A stretch of 64,000 nt of DNA from Anderseniella sp963700895 (GCA_963700895.1 CAVOZI010000012.1:124001-188000), one strand, 5' to 3'. Numbered from the stretch's first letter, positions 34,592-43,510 are shown. The notes: generated by a model not told the origin, from the letters alone. Translations and numbers: made by a program.

Positions 34592-35402
34592 TCAAGCCCT
34601 CATCGGCTGCCAACCGTGGCGTTCGCCCGATGCCAGACACAAACGGGCATACAGGGCATCGTATATAGGAAAGCCCAGCTGCATCACATGGTGATCAGTC
34701 TCGCCGATCAGTGAATTACCGAGCATGACGCCAAGCAGGCCGGCTGCCTCGGGGGCCAACTCGTTGTGATCGGTGTCCGCACCCCTGACAATAACCGCGA
34801 GCCGCGCGAGCGCCGGATCATCGATGTCGAACTCACGCAACAAGGTGTCAAAGCTGCAAAGTTCTCCGTCATGCTCGATGTCAGCCCCAGGCGTGTCGAA
34901 CGAGATGGCGCCAAGTTCTTCCGCGATGTCGATCACCCAATCCGGCTCGGCAAACAGTATTCTCGCATCTGGATCAATGAAGCGTCTGATCAGCCAAGGG
35001 CAGGCCACGCGATCAATCTTCGGATTGATGCGGGTCACCCAGACGCTCCGCGGTGCAGCTAAAGGGCAGAGATGGCTTTGACCGACAGTCGGCAAACCAG
35101 CGTCGATCCAGCCATCGACGGCCCCCTTGCAAGGCGCGAGCGTTGTAGCCAGCTTCACGGAGCAGCGCTGCGGAGATCTGGGATACGTTGTGGCCATGCA
35201 TGCAGTTGACGACAAGCAGGCTGTCTCGTCGCATGGACTGGGCCCACTCAACCACTTCCAAGTGATTGCGCCAGCGTGAGCCGGGCAGGAAGCGGGATTG
35301 TGGTTCGATCGCTGCGGGGCGGCGAACGTCAAATACTCGCAGAGGCTCCGCCTTCGCGAGTTGTAGAGACAGTTCTTGAGCGGAGATGAAAAAATCGCCC
35401 AT
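34592..35402 (-). pseudogene. rhodanese-chromate resistance (ChrB C-terminal-like) fusion, frameshifted
   Basis: From the ATG at 35402 the first frame reads a rhodanese domain (EPLRVFDVRRPAAIEPQSRF, active-site VVNCMHGHNVSQISAALLRE, YNARALQGG). It then breaks at a C5/G5 run at 35122-35126. The continuation is in another frame: AVDGWIDAGLPTV, then VWVTRINPKIDRVACPWLIR and RFIDPDARILFAEPDWVIDI, the ChrB C-terminal domain (chromate-resistance regulator/protein). In homologous fusions both parts are one protein of about 270 residues. The cause may be a one-base mutation or a read error in the homopolymer. Confidence 0.85.
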
Positions 35403-35548
35403 GGGCTGGTTCGCTCCATAACAGAGTGAACGGCGCTTGGGCGATTTGCCTGACGGGGCGGCCGGTAATGCCCCGCTCACGAACGTTAGCGTGCACTCCT
35501 TCCGAAGACAATGCTTTCGACGGGGCAGGTCAGTAATTAACCGGTTGA

Positions 35549-35665
35549 GTCCGAAAGGGGTCATGAGCGGTCGGTTTCCACTTGCCGCAAGAAGGTCCGT
35601 TGTGCTCCCGAAAGCTGCCGTCTTTCGGGATGACCCAAGCAGGCTGCTTTGTGCCAAATCCGGAA
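35549..35665 (+). repeat. dispersed intergenic repeat, copy 3, with perfect hairpin
   Basis: GTCCGAAAGGGGTCATGAGC, GGTCGGTTT and a hairpin CCCGAAAG (35607-35614)/CTTTCGGG (35622-35629), followed by GATGACCCAAGCAG. The hairpin could act as a terminator-like structure. The remaining gap 35403-35817 holds no supported gene. Confidence 0.65.
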
Positions 35666-35817
35666 GTGGTTAGACTGTTGATCTTCTAGTTCAGCAGACA
35701 ATCCCACCTGACCTTGGACTCCTTGTCCCGCCACCTTTCTGGAGTTCGTTCAGTCGATTGCAGGGTCAATATCTGATTGTGCGCCTCTATCGCTCGTGCT
35801 CGATGCAGCGCGCAAAC

Positions 35818-35934
35818 CTAGCTGACACTACGTCGTTGAGCAACCCACCGGATCGCTGTCGACGGCGCCACACCAAAGCGTGCTGCCGCAGCCCGGCAAC
35901 TCATCCCCTCATCAACAGCCGCAAGAAATGTCGC
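35818..35934 (-). pseudogene. N-terminal HTH fragment of a different IS630-type transposase
   Basis: The reverse strand reads ATFLAAVDEGMSCRAAAARF and GVAPSTAIRWVAQRR before a stop, the usual first HTH of IS630/Tc1-like transposases. It is not part of the three-copy element. Confidence 0.75.
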
Positions 35935-35959
35935 TTGAAAATCACGGATACTCTAATAG

Positions 35960-38486
35960 TCAATTTTGTCTTGTTAGCTTTCTCCTCGGTACAGAATTCT
36001 CTGGAATTGCCATCGATCTTCTGGAAGGAGCGGCTAGCCTTGCTTCAAGTATCTTGGCGATTTCGTGCACATATGCTGGCTTGAGTATCCCCATGTGGTC
36101 GCCTTCTAGGGCATGCACAGCAACAGGTACGCCAAGGCAATCCCCCCAACCATAGTCGTTCACCACCAGAGCATGGTGCCGAGGACGATTGTCGGCCCTA
36201 AAGAGGATGACTTGGGTTCCACTCAGTAGCGGTCTTTTGCGATTTGGGTCTTCAGCTTCTAAGTAGAATGTTGGACGCCCAGCTGCCCGCTTCCAAAAAC
36301 GCAAGCTAGTCCGGGTAAACCAGCTCAAGTCTCCCATTAGCGCTCTTCGGGCTTTGTCCAACAATGAGAGCCCCAGATCCCGCCTCACTGAATTGGCGAG
36401 CCAGCTATCAAATAGTGCAACGAGCTGTACAGTTTCCCCAGATTTCTGCAGCAGAACAGCCACTTCCAAAGCCAGCGCGCCCCCGAAGGAAAGTCCGGCC
36501 AGTCGATATGGCCCTTTAGGTTGGCTAGCTCGAATAGCATCGACGTACAGCCTTGCCAGAGATTCAAGGGGTTTGGCCTGAGCGCCTATGACTGCCACTT
36601 CACGTTCCGGTACCGTCATGGCTATAAGCGAAAATTTCGAGAGCGCATCGGCGAGAGGTTGATAGATCGACAGTCCAGAAAGACAAAAGAGAACTGGAGC
36701 ATCGTTTCTGTTGCTCAGTTCAAGCGCCACGGGTGAATTATCATCGGGATGTTTAACTGCCTCAGCCATGAGCGAAACCGTGGGCGCCCGAAATATCATC
36801 TCTGGCTGGGTGTCTCCCCCGAACTTTTCGGCTATGTGCTCGGCGAGATGTGTCGCCAACAGCGAATCTCCACCTAACTCGAAAAAGTTTTCATCTCGAC
36901 CGACCTGTTCCCGCTTCAGGACACGGCATACAAGATCGGCAAGTACTTTCTCAAGTTCAGTTAGCTGACCCTCTTCAGCAAGCAGCGTGTTTGAAGTTAC
37001 CTTCGACTCAGTAGGCGCTTGTAGTTCTTTGAAATCGATCTTGCCGCCAGGTAGCTTCGGCAGTTCTTTCAGCTCGATGTAAACGCTGGGACGCGAAGCC
37101 TCCGGAAGGATGCGGCTGATATGTGCTCGGATCTTTTTCTCCTCGATTGCATCTCCAACTAAGAAAGCTGCCAATCGGTTATCTCCATACCTATCGGGAA
37201 ACGGTTTCACGACCGCCTCACGTACATTTGGCATAGCTAAAAGAGCTGCTTCGATTTCGTCTGGTTGTATACGGTGAGCACGGACCTTAGTTTGACGATC
37301 CTTCCGACCGATAACAGTCAATCGTCCTTTGGCATCTATGAAGCCGATGTCTCCGGTTTGGTAAACTCGTCTCCCAGAGGATTCCAAATACGCCTTCTGG
37401 GTAAGGTTCGGTCGCCTCCAATACCCAAGGGAGAGAAAGGGGCTGTGTATAACGATCTCACCAGTCCGAATGCCTGCAATTTCAGTATCTGCATTCACGA
37501 CTTCAACTTCCACCCCTTCAGATGGAAAACCCACTGGGAGAAACGGTGTTGGCCAAGATTTCAGCTTCTTCAATCACACAACTTGAAATGTGGACAAGCT
37601 CACTGGACCCGTACTGGTTGATCACAACACAATCTTGATCAAAGTAGCGACGGGCAGTTTTGAAATCCTCTGCAATGGCAAGCTCACCGCTTAAGCAGAT
37701 CAAACGCACACTTGATCGATCGCTCACAAAATCCACTTCTTCTGCGATCCGTCGGAACACCGTGGGAACAGTCGAAAACACGGTGACTTTATTGCTTTCA
37801 ATCCACTTTCCGACACCTTTTATTCCCACGCGGCGTAGATCACAGCAACAAAGGGTGGCCCCGGATGTAAGAGTGCCCCAAACCAAGGTGTGCCAGAAAC
37901 CATGAAGCACTGAGACTCTATCCGAAGCACTTAGCTTGACCATATCGGAGAAGACTTTTGCGAGATGCCTTGCCCCTTCATGCGTTTCGACAACGCCCTT
38001 GGGCATACCCGTCGAACCAGACGTATATCGAATGTAGGCAGCTTCTGCCTGGCAATGAATGGACTCAATTCGATTTTCGGCTTTGGCGCACTCTTCAAAA
38101 TTCAAGATCAAGCAGTCATTTGTAGCCAGCGGTCTGACCCGCTCGGCTAAATCTTGTGATGTTATGATTGCCACCGGTCGTGTGTGATTTATCAGCTCGC
38201 CTAGCGGTTGGTCCGGCAGCGTCTGTTCGAGCGGTACATACCCCAGTCCTGCTTTAAGAATGCCCAGTGACGCTGCAATCCGCTGCGGAGCGCTACCAAC
38301 AATGATGCAGACGACCGGTTCGAGGTTGACGCTAATCTCCGCCAAACAGAAGGCAATCCGATCAGATAAGTCATCGAGCTGTCTGTAACTTAGCTCGACG
38401 TCCACATCGACAATTGCCGGATGAGTTGGATTTAGCTTCGCTTGCCTGCAAAACGCCTCAACAATGGGGCAACAATGTTCAGTCAT
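35960..38486 (-). pseudogene. NRPS-like gene (adenylation-carrier-thioesterase), frameshifted
   Basis: The first frame (38486 to about 37550) encodes an adenylation domain: YIRYTSGSTGMPKGVVETHE (A3) and INQYGSSE (A5). Near 37540-37555 the frame changes by one base. The second frame continues GFPSEGVEVEVV, VYQTGDIGFI (A7), GRKDRQTKVRAHRIQPDEIE (A8), LPKLPGGKIDF (A10), then a carrier domain FFELGGDSLLATHL and a type I thioesterase (LAGLSFGGALALEVA; His in EGDHMGIL). Together this is a one-module A-T-TE enzyme of about 840 residues. No condensation domain or partner genes are nearby. The base composition is clearly AT-richer than the neighbours, which suggests horizontal origin. Confidence 0.88.
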
Positions 38487-38660
38487 CCTGTAGCGCCCAG
38501 ATCTCTCAATAGTGGATGGAACCATCCCAAAGCCGATATGAGCATCCAAAGCAAATCTAGTCTATCCATCTTGGTGTAATGGTCTTTCACCAGTTACAGA
38601 GAGGTGGTTCGGTTTGTTTGAACAGGTTCCGGGCGTTTTCTAAGTGGATTTCCGCCTCGG

Positions 38661-38820
38661 TTATGCCGCCGCCGCTTCGGGCATCGGCTGGATGAAGTAG
38701 GCCTGATCGGGGGTTTTCCCGTCAAGCGATGAATGCGGCCGTCGGCTGTTGTAGAAGCTCAGGTACCGGCCGATCCCAGCCCTGGCCTCGGACACGCTGG
38801 CATAGACGTCGCACTTGCTT
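38661..38820 (-). pseudogene. 3' end of an IS3-family OrfB transposase
   Basis: Reading VYASVSEARAGIGRYLSFYN, then SRRPHSSLDGKTPDQAYF and a stop at 38661. This is the standard C-terminus of IS3 OrfB (YNSRRPHSSLDG). The upstream part is missing. The stretch 38487-38660 holds nothing else recognisable. Confidence 0.88.
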
Positions 38821-38863
38821 TTGACAGGGGCGAGTGTGGTGGCTGAGCTGCCCGACCGCCCTA

Positions 38864-39187
38864 TCAGTCAAGTGTGCCTTTCAAGCCTGATCTACAGGCC
38901 AAATCGGCTGCACTACCGTCTTTTGCATACAACTCGCATATGCGTTGCTGGTTATCGGGGTCAGCAAGTACGGACTTTCCGGCCTCAAGCACTGGCGTCA
39001 GCACCTGGTGATTGGCGACGATAACCTGTCCCACGGCCAGAGCAGCCACGAGCCACGCTGCCCTTACAAGCGTGCCAACGAGATGCCTGCCGAGCAGGAA
39101 GACCGCAGCACCAATAGCAATGCCGATTGTGGCCAGCTCAGCCATATCTGTGTCTGCGATAACTGCTGTACCCAGTTCGGGAGCCAT
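38864..39187 (-). CDS. small membrane protein, hypothetical
   Basis: 107 residues or fewer (a second ATG at 39145). Two hydrophobic segments (ELATIGIAIGAAVFLLG and VRAAWLVAALAVGQVIVAN) are followed by a soluble tail with paired Cys (RICELYAKDG, DLACRSG). Family not recognised. It is flanked by IS3 debris and the DUF5681 module. Confidence 0.45.
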   Translation of the reverse strand: MAPELGTAVIADTDMAELATIGIAIGAAVFLLGRHLVGTLVRAAWLVAALAVGQVIVANHQVLTPVLEAGKSVLADPDNQQRICELYAKDGSAADLACRSGLKGTLD

Positions 39188-39383
39188 CCAAGCGCCTGTG
39201 AAAGGAACGAGTTGGTTTGTGGACTATCACGAGGTCCTTAGCAGCAGAGTAACAACGCTGGCTTAACGGGCGGCTTGTCTGGCGGGGGTAGGGAAGTTGT
39301 TGCCGGTATATGGAAAGTTGTTTCCGGAAGGCCGAGTTGGAAGGAGAAAGGGGAGCCAGCCTTGCTGCAGTTGAAGCCACCCC

Positions 39384-39403
39384 ACAAATCACGGTATATT
39401 TGT
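39384..39403 (+). promoter_or_regulatory. conserved promoter/operator block upstream of DUF5681 gene (copy B)
   Basis: ACAAAT-N8-ATTTGT is an inverted repeat containing CACGGTAT. The block AAATCACGGTATATTTGT is identical to that at 12331-12348. Confidence 0.6.
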
Positions 39404-39471
39404 TTGCATGCTAATGACCTGGTCAGGCAGGTCTGCACCACCTGCAATCAGGTATCAACAGGAGTGGTGGT

Positions 39472-39798
39472 ATGGGCGAGGTAATGAACATCAGGGACGC
39501 CAACGGTCGCTTCGTTCCCGGCCAGAGCGGCAACCCGCAAGGCCGTCCCGGCCTCGATCCCGAGGTGAAGGAGATCCTGTCGGCAGCCGCTCCAGACGCG
39601 GCCCGCAAGCTGGTGGAGCTTTCACAGTCCAATGACGAGCGTGTGGCCACCGTAGCTTCACAGGCCATCCTGGACCGGCTCTATGGCAAGCCGGCCACGG
39701 CAACGGACCTCAAGGTGCAGGGCATGGATGGCGCCGCGCTTCATCACGCGGTGCTGATGCAGTTGAGTTCTGCCATCAAGGACGGGGTTGAGGCGTGA
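39472..39798 (+). CDS. DUF5681 domain protein (copy B)
   Basis: 108 residues, closely similar to copy A throughout (GRFVPGQSGNPQGRPGLDPE; VATVASQAILDRLYGKPATA). AACAGGAG lies upstream of the ATG. A strong hairpin begins at the stop codon (39798-39845). Unlike copy A it is not overlapped by a recombinase; the next genes on the same strand are a secreted protein and a serine recombinase. Function unknown. Confidence 0.82.
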   Translation: MGEVMNIRDANGRFVPGQSGNPQGRPGLDPEVKEILSAAAPDAARKLVELSQSNDERVATVASQAILDRLYGKPATATDLKVQGMDGAALHHAVLMQLSSAIKDGVEA

Positions 39799-39845
39799 GG
39801 GGCCAGGCAGATCAACTGCGCACTGGATCGAACCACCTGGCCCTT
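39798..39845 (+). terminator. hairpin directly after DUF5681 copy B
   Basis: AGGGGCCAGG (39798-39807) pairs with CCTGGCCCTT (39836-39845). There is no long T run, so it may be a processing or element-end structure rather than a simple terminator. Confidence 0.5.
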
Positions 39846-40003
39846 GCTTTGCCTGGGGGACATTTCCAGACTAAGCCTAGACATCCTGCCACACTGCCAG
39901 CAGTTACTTATAAAAAAACACCGGCGCGAAGCCGATGCTGAAGTTGGTTTACGAAAGCCCCAATAGATTGCTACCAGGGTCGGAGAGACGTCAATGGTTT
40001 AAA

Positions 40004-40047
40004 TGGGGCCAGGCGTCGCAACTGCAGGGTCGCGCCACCTAGCCCCA
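40004..40047 (+). repeat. conserved hairpin, second copy of the module structure
   Basis: TGGGGCCAGGCG and CGCCACCTAGCCCCA pair imperfectly around a centre containing CTGCAGGGTC, and are similar to 32098-32143. The remainder of 39846-40306 holds no supported gene. Confidence 0.55.
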
Positions 40048-40306
40048 TGCTGGCCGTGCTTTATGGGAGAAGGATAGCCAGCCCTGCAAGACTATCAGAC
40101 GGTAAGCCGCTGCTCCAGCCTTTGCCGATTTGTCATGTGCAATAGCAGCCAGTCACACCGCCGCATTCGGGGTGATTGGACCGGCTGGCCTTGATCGTTG
40201 AGGCATGAAACACCTCACTACGGTGTCGTGGCATTAGGGACTATGGTAGCCTTGGGTTGAACTGACATGGCAATATGAACGAACACCCAAAGCAGGAGAT
40301 TGTGAA

Positions 40307-40759
40307 GTGGACATCCTTAAACCCCTGACGAAGATACTCCCCCTGAAAGCTGCATTGCTGGCCGTTGTTGCCTTTGCTTCAACTGCACCAGCGCAGGCAC
40401 AGATGGCCTGCCAGCTCACTCTGGAAATAACTAAGGGCGGCTTTGTCGTTGGCGGTACAGGTGGTGGTGGCACCCTGACCTGTGACGGACAAAGCTATCC
40501 AGTGAAGGTTGGTGGTCTCAGCGCAGGTCTCGTTATCGGGTTGGCCAAAGTCAGCCTGTTTGGTGAGGTTCGCAATCTCTACAATATTGCCGACATTGAG
40601 GGAGCTTATTCTGGTGTCGGGGCTTCGATGGCTATAGGTGGCGGAGCGGACAACCTCGTTGCTACTAATTCAAAAGGTGTTCAGTTAGTTCTGAGAGGCA
40701 GACAAGTGGGTCTAGAGGCTTCGCTCGACTTGTCAGGTCTCAACATCAGCTTGCGATAA
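40307..40759 (+). CDS. secreted Gly-rich protein of unknown function
   Basis: Up to 150 residues. The first codon at 40307 is a GTG; KAALLAVVAFASTAPAQAQ is a signal peptide. The mature part has a Gly run (GGFVVGGTGGGGTLTCDG), GLSAGLVIGLAKVSLFGEVRNLYNI and a beta-rich end (LVLRGRQVGLEASLDLSGL). Two Cys (MACQ, LTCDG) could pair. It resembles short uncharacterised alphaproteobacterial envelope proteins but was not assigned to a family. A fragment of the same gene lies beside the other DUF5681 gene (12086-12200), so it belongs to the repeated module. Confidence 0.7.
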   Translation: MDILKPLTKILPLKAALLAVVAFASTAPAQAQMACQLTLEITKGGFVVGGTGGGGTLTCDGQSYPVKVGGLSAGLVIGLAKVSLFGEVRNLYNIADIEGAYSGVGASMAIGGGADNLVATNSKGVQLVLRGRQVGLEASLDLSGLNISLR

Positions 40760-40873
40760 CAGCGGCAGGTAGGAAGCTGCTACAAAAGTCGCCTACGGTA
40801 CTGCGGACGTGACTGAAGAGGCAGGAGAGCCAAGAAGCTTATCCGTTGGAGGGTCGCACACGGGGTTCCTCAA

Positions 40874-40968
40874 GTGAGACTGGAGTTCTGGCGTCAAACG
40901 AGTCTCACATGAATACCTTTTGACACCTGGACTTAGCTGTCGCAGACTCTCAAGGACACAAGTGAGAC
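40874..40968. promoter_or_regulatory. candidate res/operator site of recombinase B
   Basis: GTGAGACT (40874-40881) and AGTCTCAC (40901-40908) form a perfect inverted repeat, and a third GTGAGAC lies at 40962-40968. Together they end 23 bp before the recombinase start. Multiple sites of this kind upstream of a resolvase gene fit a res site or autoregulatory operator. Confidence 0.5.
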
Positions 40969-40991
40969 CACCTGCTCAGGAGCCAGCCTCC

Positions 40992-41561
40992 ATGAAGATC
41001 GGCTATGCCCGTACTTCCACCCTGGACCAGCAAGCCGGCTTCGAGGCCCAGATTCGGGACCTGGAGCAGGCCGGAGCCGAGAAGGTGTTCAGTGAGCAGG
41101 CCTTCAGCGTGGGGCAGCGCACACAACTCGACGCCGCTCTCGACTACATCCGGGTTGGTGACACGCTGGTGGTGACCCGGCTGGACCGCCTGGCCCGCTC
41201 GGTCGAGCACCTGGTGCAGATCACCGGCACGCTGGAGCGCAAGGGCGCCTCATTGCATATCCTGCAAATGAACATGGACACCGGCAGCCCGACCGGCAAG
41301 CTGATGCTCAACCTGCTCGGTTCCATTGCCCAGTTCGAGCGGGAACTGATGCTGGAACGTCAGCGTGAAGGCATTGCCCGGGCCAAGGCACAAGGCAAGT
41401 ACCAGGGCCGGGTTCCTACGGCTCGCCGACAGGCAGACAAGATCATTGAGTTACGGGGGCAAGGGATCAGGCCGGAACAGATCGGTGAACGTCTTGGCAT
41501 CAGCCGGGCCAGCGTGTTCCGCATCCTCAAGGATGCGCGGGACAAGGCGGCTGCGGAATAG
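40992..41561 (+). CDS. serine recombinase (resolvase family), copy B
   Basis: 189 residues from the ATG at 40992 (AGGAG upstream). The catalytic Ser is in IGYARTSTLDQQ, with VTRLDRLARSVEHLVQ, the helix IAQFERELMLERQREGIARAKAQGKYQGR and a C-terminal HTH (GIRPEQIGERLGISRASVFRILKD). It is a typical Tn3-type resolvase in size. No Tn3 transposase is present in the window. Its last 22 codons and the following non-coding DNA are repeated at 13509-13800. Confidence 0.93.
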   Translation: MKIGYARTSTLDQQAGFEAQIRDLEQAGAEKVFSEQAFSVGQRTQLDAALDYIRVGDTLVVTRLDRLARSVEHLVQITGTLERKGASLHILQMNMDTGSPTGKLMLNLLGSIAQFERELMLERQREGIARAKAQGKYQGRVPTARRQADKIIELRGQGIRPEQIGERLGISRASVFRILKDARDKAAAE

Positions 41562-41780
41562 TATCGGGCCGTCCCGTACACCCCCTCCGGGTCCCCATGG
41601 GTCCCTCGGGGGCAGGTCCGTATCAGTGGGGGCCTCTCGCCTCAGCCAGCAATCACACAGTCGCCAATGGTCTTGACTGGCTTATCGGGCCTCCGGGGAA
41701 CTTCCGCATTACCCCCAACAACGGACTCTTTCTCGGAAGGCCCGGAGAATCCGAGATGTGCCATTAACTGCCGCTAGCCA
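41562..41780 (+). repeat. conserved non-coding tail of the recombinase module, copy B
   Basis: It aligns with 13578-13800 through CATGGGTCCCTCGGG, GCAGGTC, GGGAACTTCCGCATTACCCC and AACAACGGACTCTTTC, ending near GAGATGTGCCA, which also ends the dispersed repeat. There is no shared reading frame. Confidence 0.7.
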
Positions 41781-41852
41781 ACTTTGGTTAAGAGATGCGT
41801 TTTACGGTTGATCCGCTCTTCGATCACCACGCTTACCATCCAAAGTTCCTCA

Positions 41853-42605
41853 TTAGAGAATTTGACTAAGGAATTCCCGTGTGCGCGGGTCCTTGGCCTT
41901 CTTGAAGAACGTGGCGGGTGGCCCGTGCTCCACGATGACGCCGCGATCGGTGAAGTAGATGTGGTCGGCGATCTCGCGGGCGAAGCCCATTTCGTGGGTG
42001 ACCAGGATGCAGGTCATGCCTTCCGCCGCCAGGTCCTTGATGGTGACTAGCACTTCCTTGACTGTCTCCGGGTCCAGCGCGGCAGTCACCTCGTCGAACA
42101 GCATCACGTCCGGGTTCATGGCAAGCGACCGGGCAATGGCCACGCGTTGCTGCTGACCGCCTGACAATTCGCCCGGATAAGCATTCTCCTTGCCTTCGAG
42201 GCGCACCTTGCTGATGAGGGCCCGGGCACGTTTCTCGACTTGCGCCGGCTCCTGCTTGAGCACCAGCACAGGCGCCATCATGACATTCTCCAGCGCCGTC
42301 TTGTGCGGAAACAGGTTGTACTGCTGGAACACCATGCCAACCTTCTTGCGCAGTTCCAGCTTGTCCAGGTTGGGCGAGTTGACCTCCAGTCCTTCGACCT
42401 TGATGGAGCCCGACTGGATGTCGTTGAGCGCGTTGATGCAGCGGATCAGCGTGGACTTGCCCGAGCCTGAAGGGCCAATAACGCAGACCACTTCGCCCTT
42501 CATGACATCGAAAGTAATGCCTTTCAGTACCTCGAGGTTGCCAAACGACTTATGGACATCCTTGATCGAGATGATGGGCTGGTCTGGGGTCCATGTGTCG
42601 GTCAT
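41853..42605 (-). CDS. amino acid/betaine-type ABC transporter ATP-binding protein
   Basis: 250 residues from the ATG at 42605 (AGGA upstream). The ATPase of the polar amino acid uptake class (GlnQ/HisP): Walker A GPSGSGKSTLIRC, Q-loop VFQQYNLFPHKTA, signature LSGGQQQRVAIARSLA, Walker B MLFDEVTAALDPE, H-loop LVTHEMGFA. It is last of a four-gene uptake operon (binding protein, two permeases, ATPase) on the minus strand and starts 9 bp after the stop of the second permease. The nearby betaine genes suggest a quaternary amine as cargo, although the family mostly carries amino acids. Confidence 0.95.
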   Translation of the reverse strand: MTDTWTPDQPIISIKDVHKSFGNLEVLKGITFDVMKGEVVCVIGPSGSGKSTLIRCINALNDIQSGSIKVEGLEVNSPNLDKLELRKKVGMVFQQYNLFPHKTALENVMMAPVLVLKQEPAQVEKRARALISKVRLEGKENAYPGELSGGQQQRVAIARSLAMNPDVMLFDEVTAALDPETVKEVLVTIKDLAAEGMTCILVTHEMGFAREIADHIYFTDRGVIVEHGPPATFFKKAKDPRTREFLSQIL

Positions 42606-42613
42606 GGGTGTTC

Positions 42614-43510
42614 CTACTGGTTGACCGCAAAGCGGTTCTCGAGTTTGCGGGTTAGCAGCGCGATGGGGTAGCTGTAGATGAAGAACCACGACATCAGCCA
42701 CAGGTACATGGGTATCAGGTATTCGCTGCGGCCCTCGGCAGCGAGCGCATCCTGGGTCAGGGTCATGCCGTCATTGACGCCGAGAATCGAAACCAGCGGC
42801 GTGGACATGGTCAGGATGCAGTACCAGTTCATCCATGGTGGGATCATGCGCTTGATGCATTGCGGCAGGATGATGCGCCACAGGGTCTGGCTGCGGGAAA
42901 AGGCAAGGCTCTCGGCCGAGTCCCACTGGCCCGTAGGGATGGACGCAATCGATCCGCGCACGATCTCGGAGACGTTCGCCATGATCGGCAGCGACAGGGC
43001 GAAAGTTGCCTTGGCCCACCCGGAAATCTCGATGCGGGTATCGCCCACGCGGATGAAGAACGGGATCAGCAGCATGAAGTAGAACAGCAGAACCAGCCAC
43101 GGCGAGTTGCGGAACAACTGGGTGATGGCCCACGAAGTGCGGCGGATGAAGCGGTTCGGTGAGACCTGGCCCAGACCCAGCCACAATCCGAGGAAGGTCC
43201 CGAGTGCCATGGCGATGAAGCTGACGACGATGTTCAGCACGAAGCCCCCGAATTCGCCTTCTGGGCCGAGAAACATCAGCGGCGTCCACTTGACGATGGT
43301 CTCCCAGACGGTCTGGCCCTGGGCGCCGACCATTTGGGCGTAGGCAGTATCGATGAGCAGCCAACTGATCAGCACCAGCGCCAGCGCCAGGCCAAACCGC
43401 TTGCTGGTGGCAAGACCCGCCCAGTCGCGGGCATCCCAGGTAGTTGCACCCGGGCGGAACGGCAGCAGGACTGGTAGGTCGGTCGAGGTGTTGTTCAGGA
43501 CAGGTTTCAT
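42614..43510 (-). CDS. ABC transporter permease (HisM/GlnP class), second
   Basis: 298 residues from the ATG at 43510, whose ATGA overlaps the stop of the first permease. Helix RFGLALALVLISWLLID, then an extended periplasmic segment, and the permease core GQVSPNRFIRRTSWAITQLFRNSPWLVLLFYF, ending with the EAA-like loop SIPTGQWDSAESLAFSRSQTLWRIILPQ. Such paired permeases form the heterodimeric channel of polar amino acid importers. Confidence 0.93.
   Translation of the reverse strand: MKPVLNNTSTDLPVLLPFRPGATTWDARDWAGLATSKRFGLALALVLISWLLIDTAYAQMVGAQGQTVWETIVKWTPLMFLGPEGEFGGFVLNIVVSFIAMALGTFLGLWLGLGQVSPNRFIRRTSWAITQLFRNSPWLVLLFYFMLLIPFFIRVGDTRIEISGWAKATFALSLPIMANVSEIVRGSIASIPTGQWDSAESLAFSRSQTLWRIILPQCIKRMIPPWMNWYCILTMSTPLVSILGVNDGMTLTQDALAAEGRSEYLIPMYLWLMSWFFIYSYPIALLTRKLENRFAVNQ

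Noticed and set aside
40004..40047. Integron attC site
   Set aside because: The hairpin lacks recognisable R/L boxes (GTTRRRY-type core) and no integron integrase is present; kept only as a module hairpin.
39798..41561. Tn3-family transposon around resolvase B
   Set aside because: No tnpA and no 38-bp Tn3-type ends are visible.
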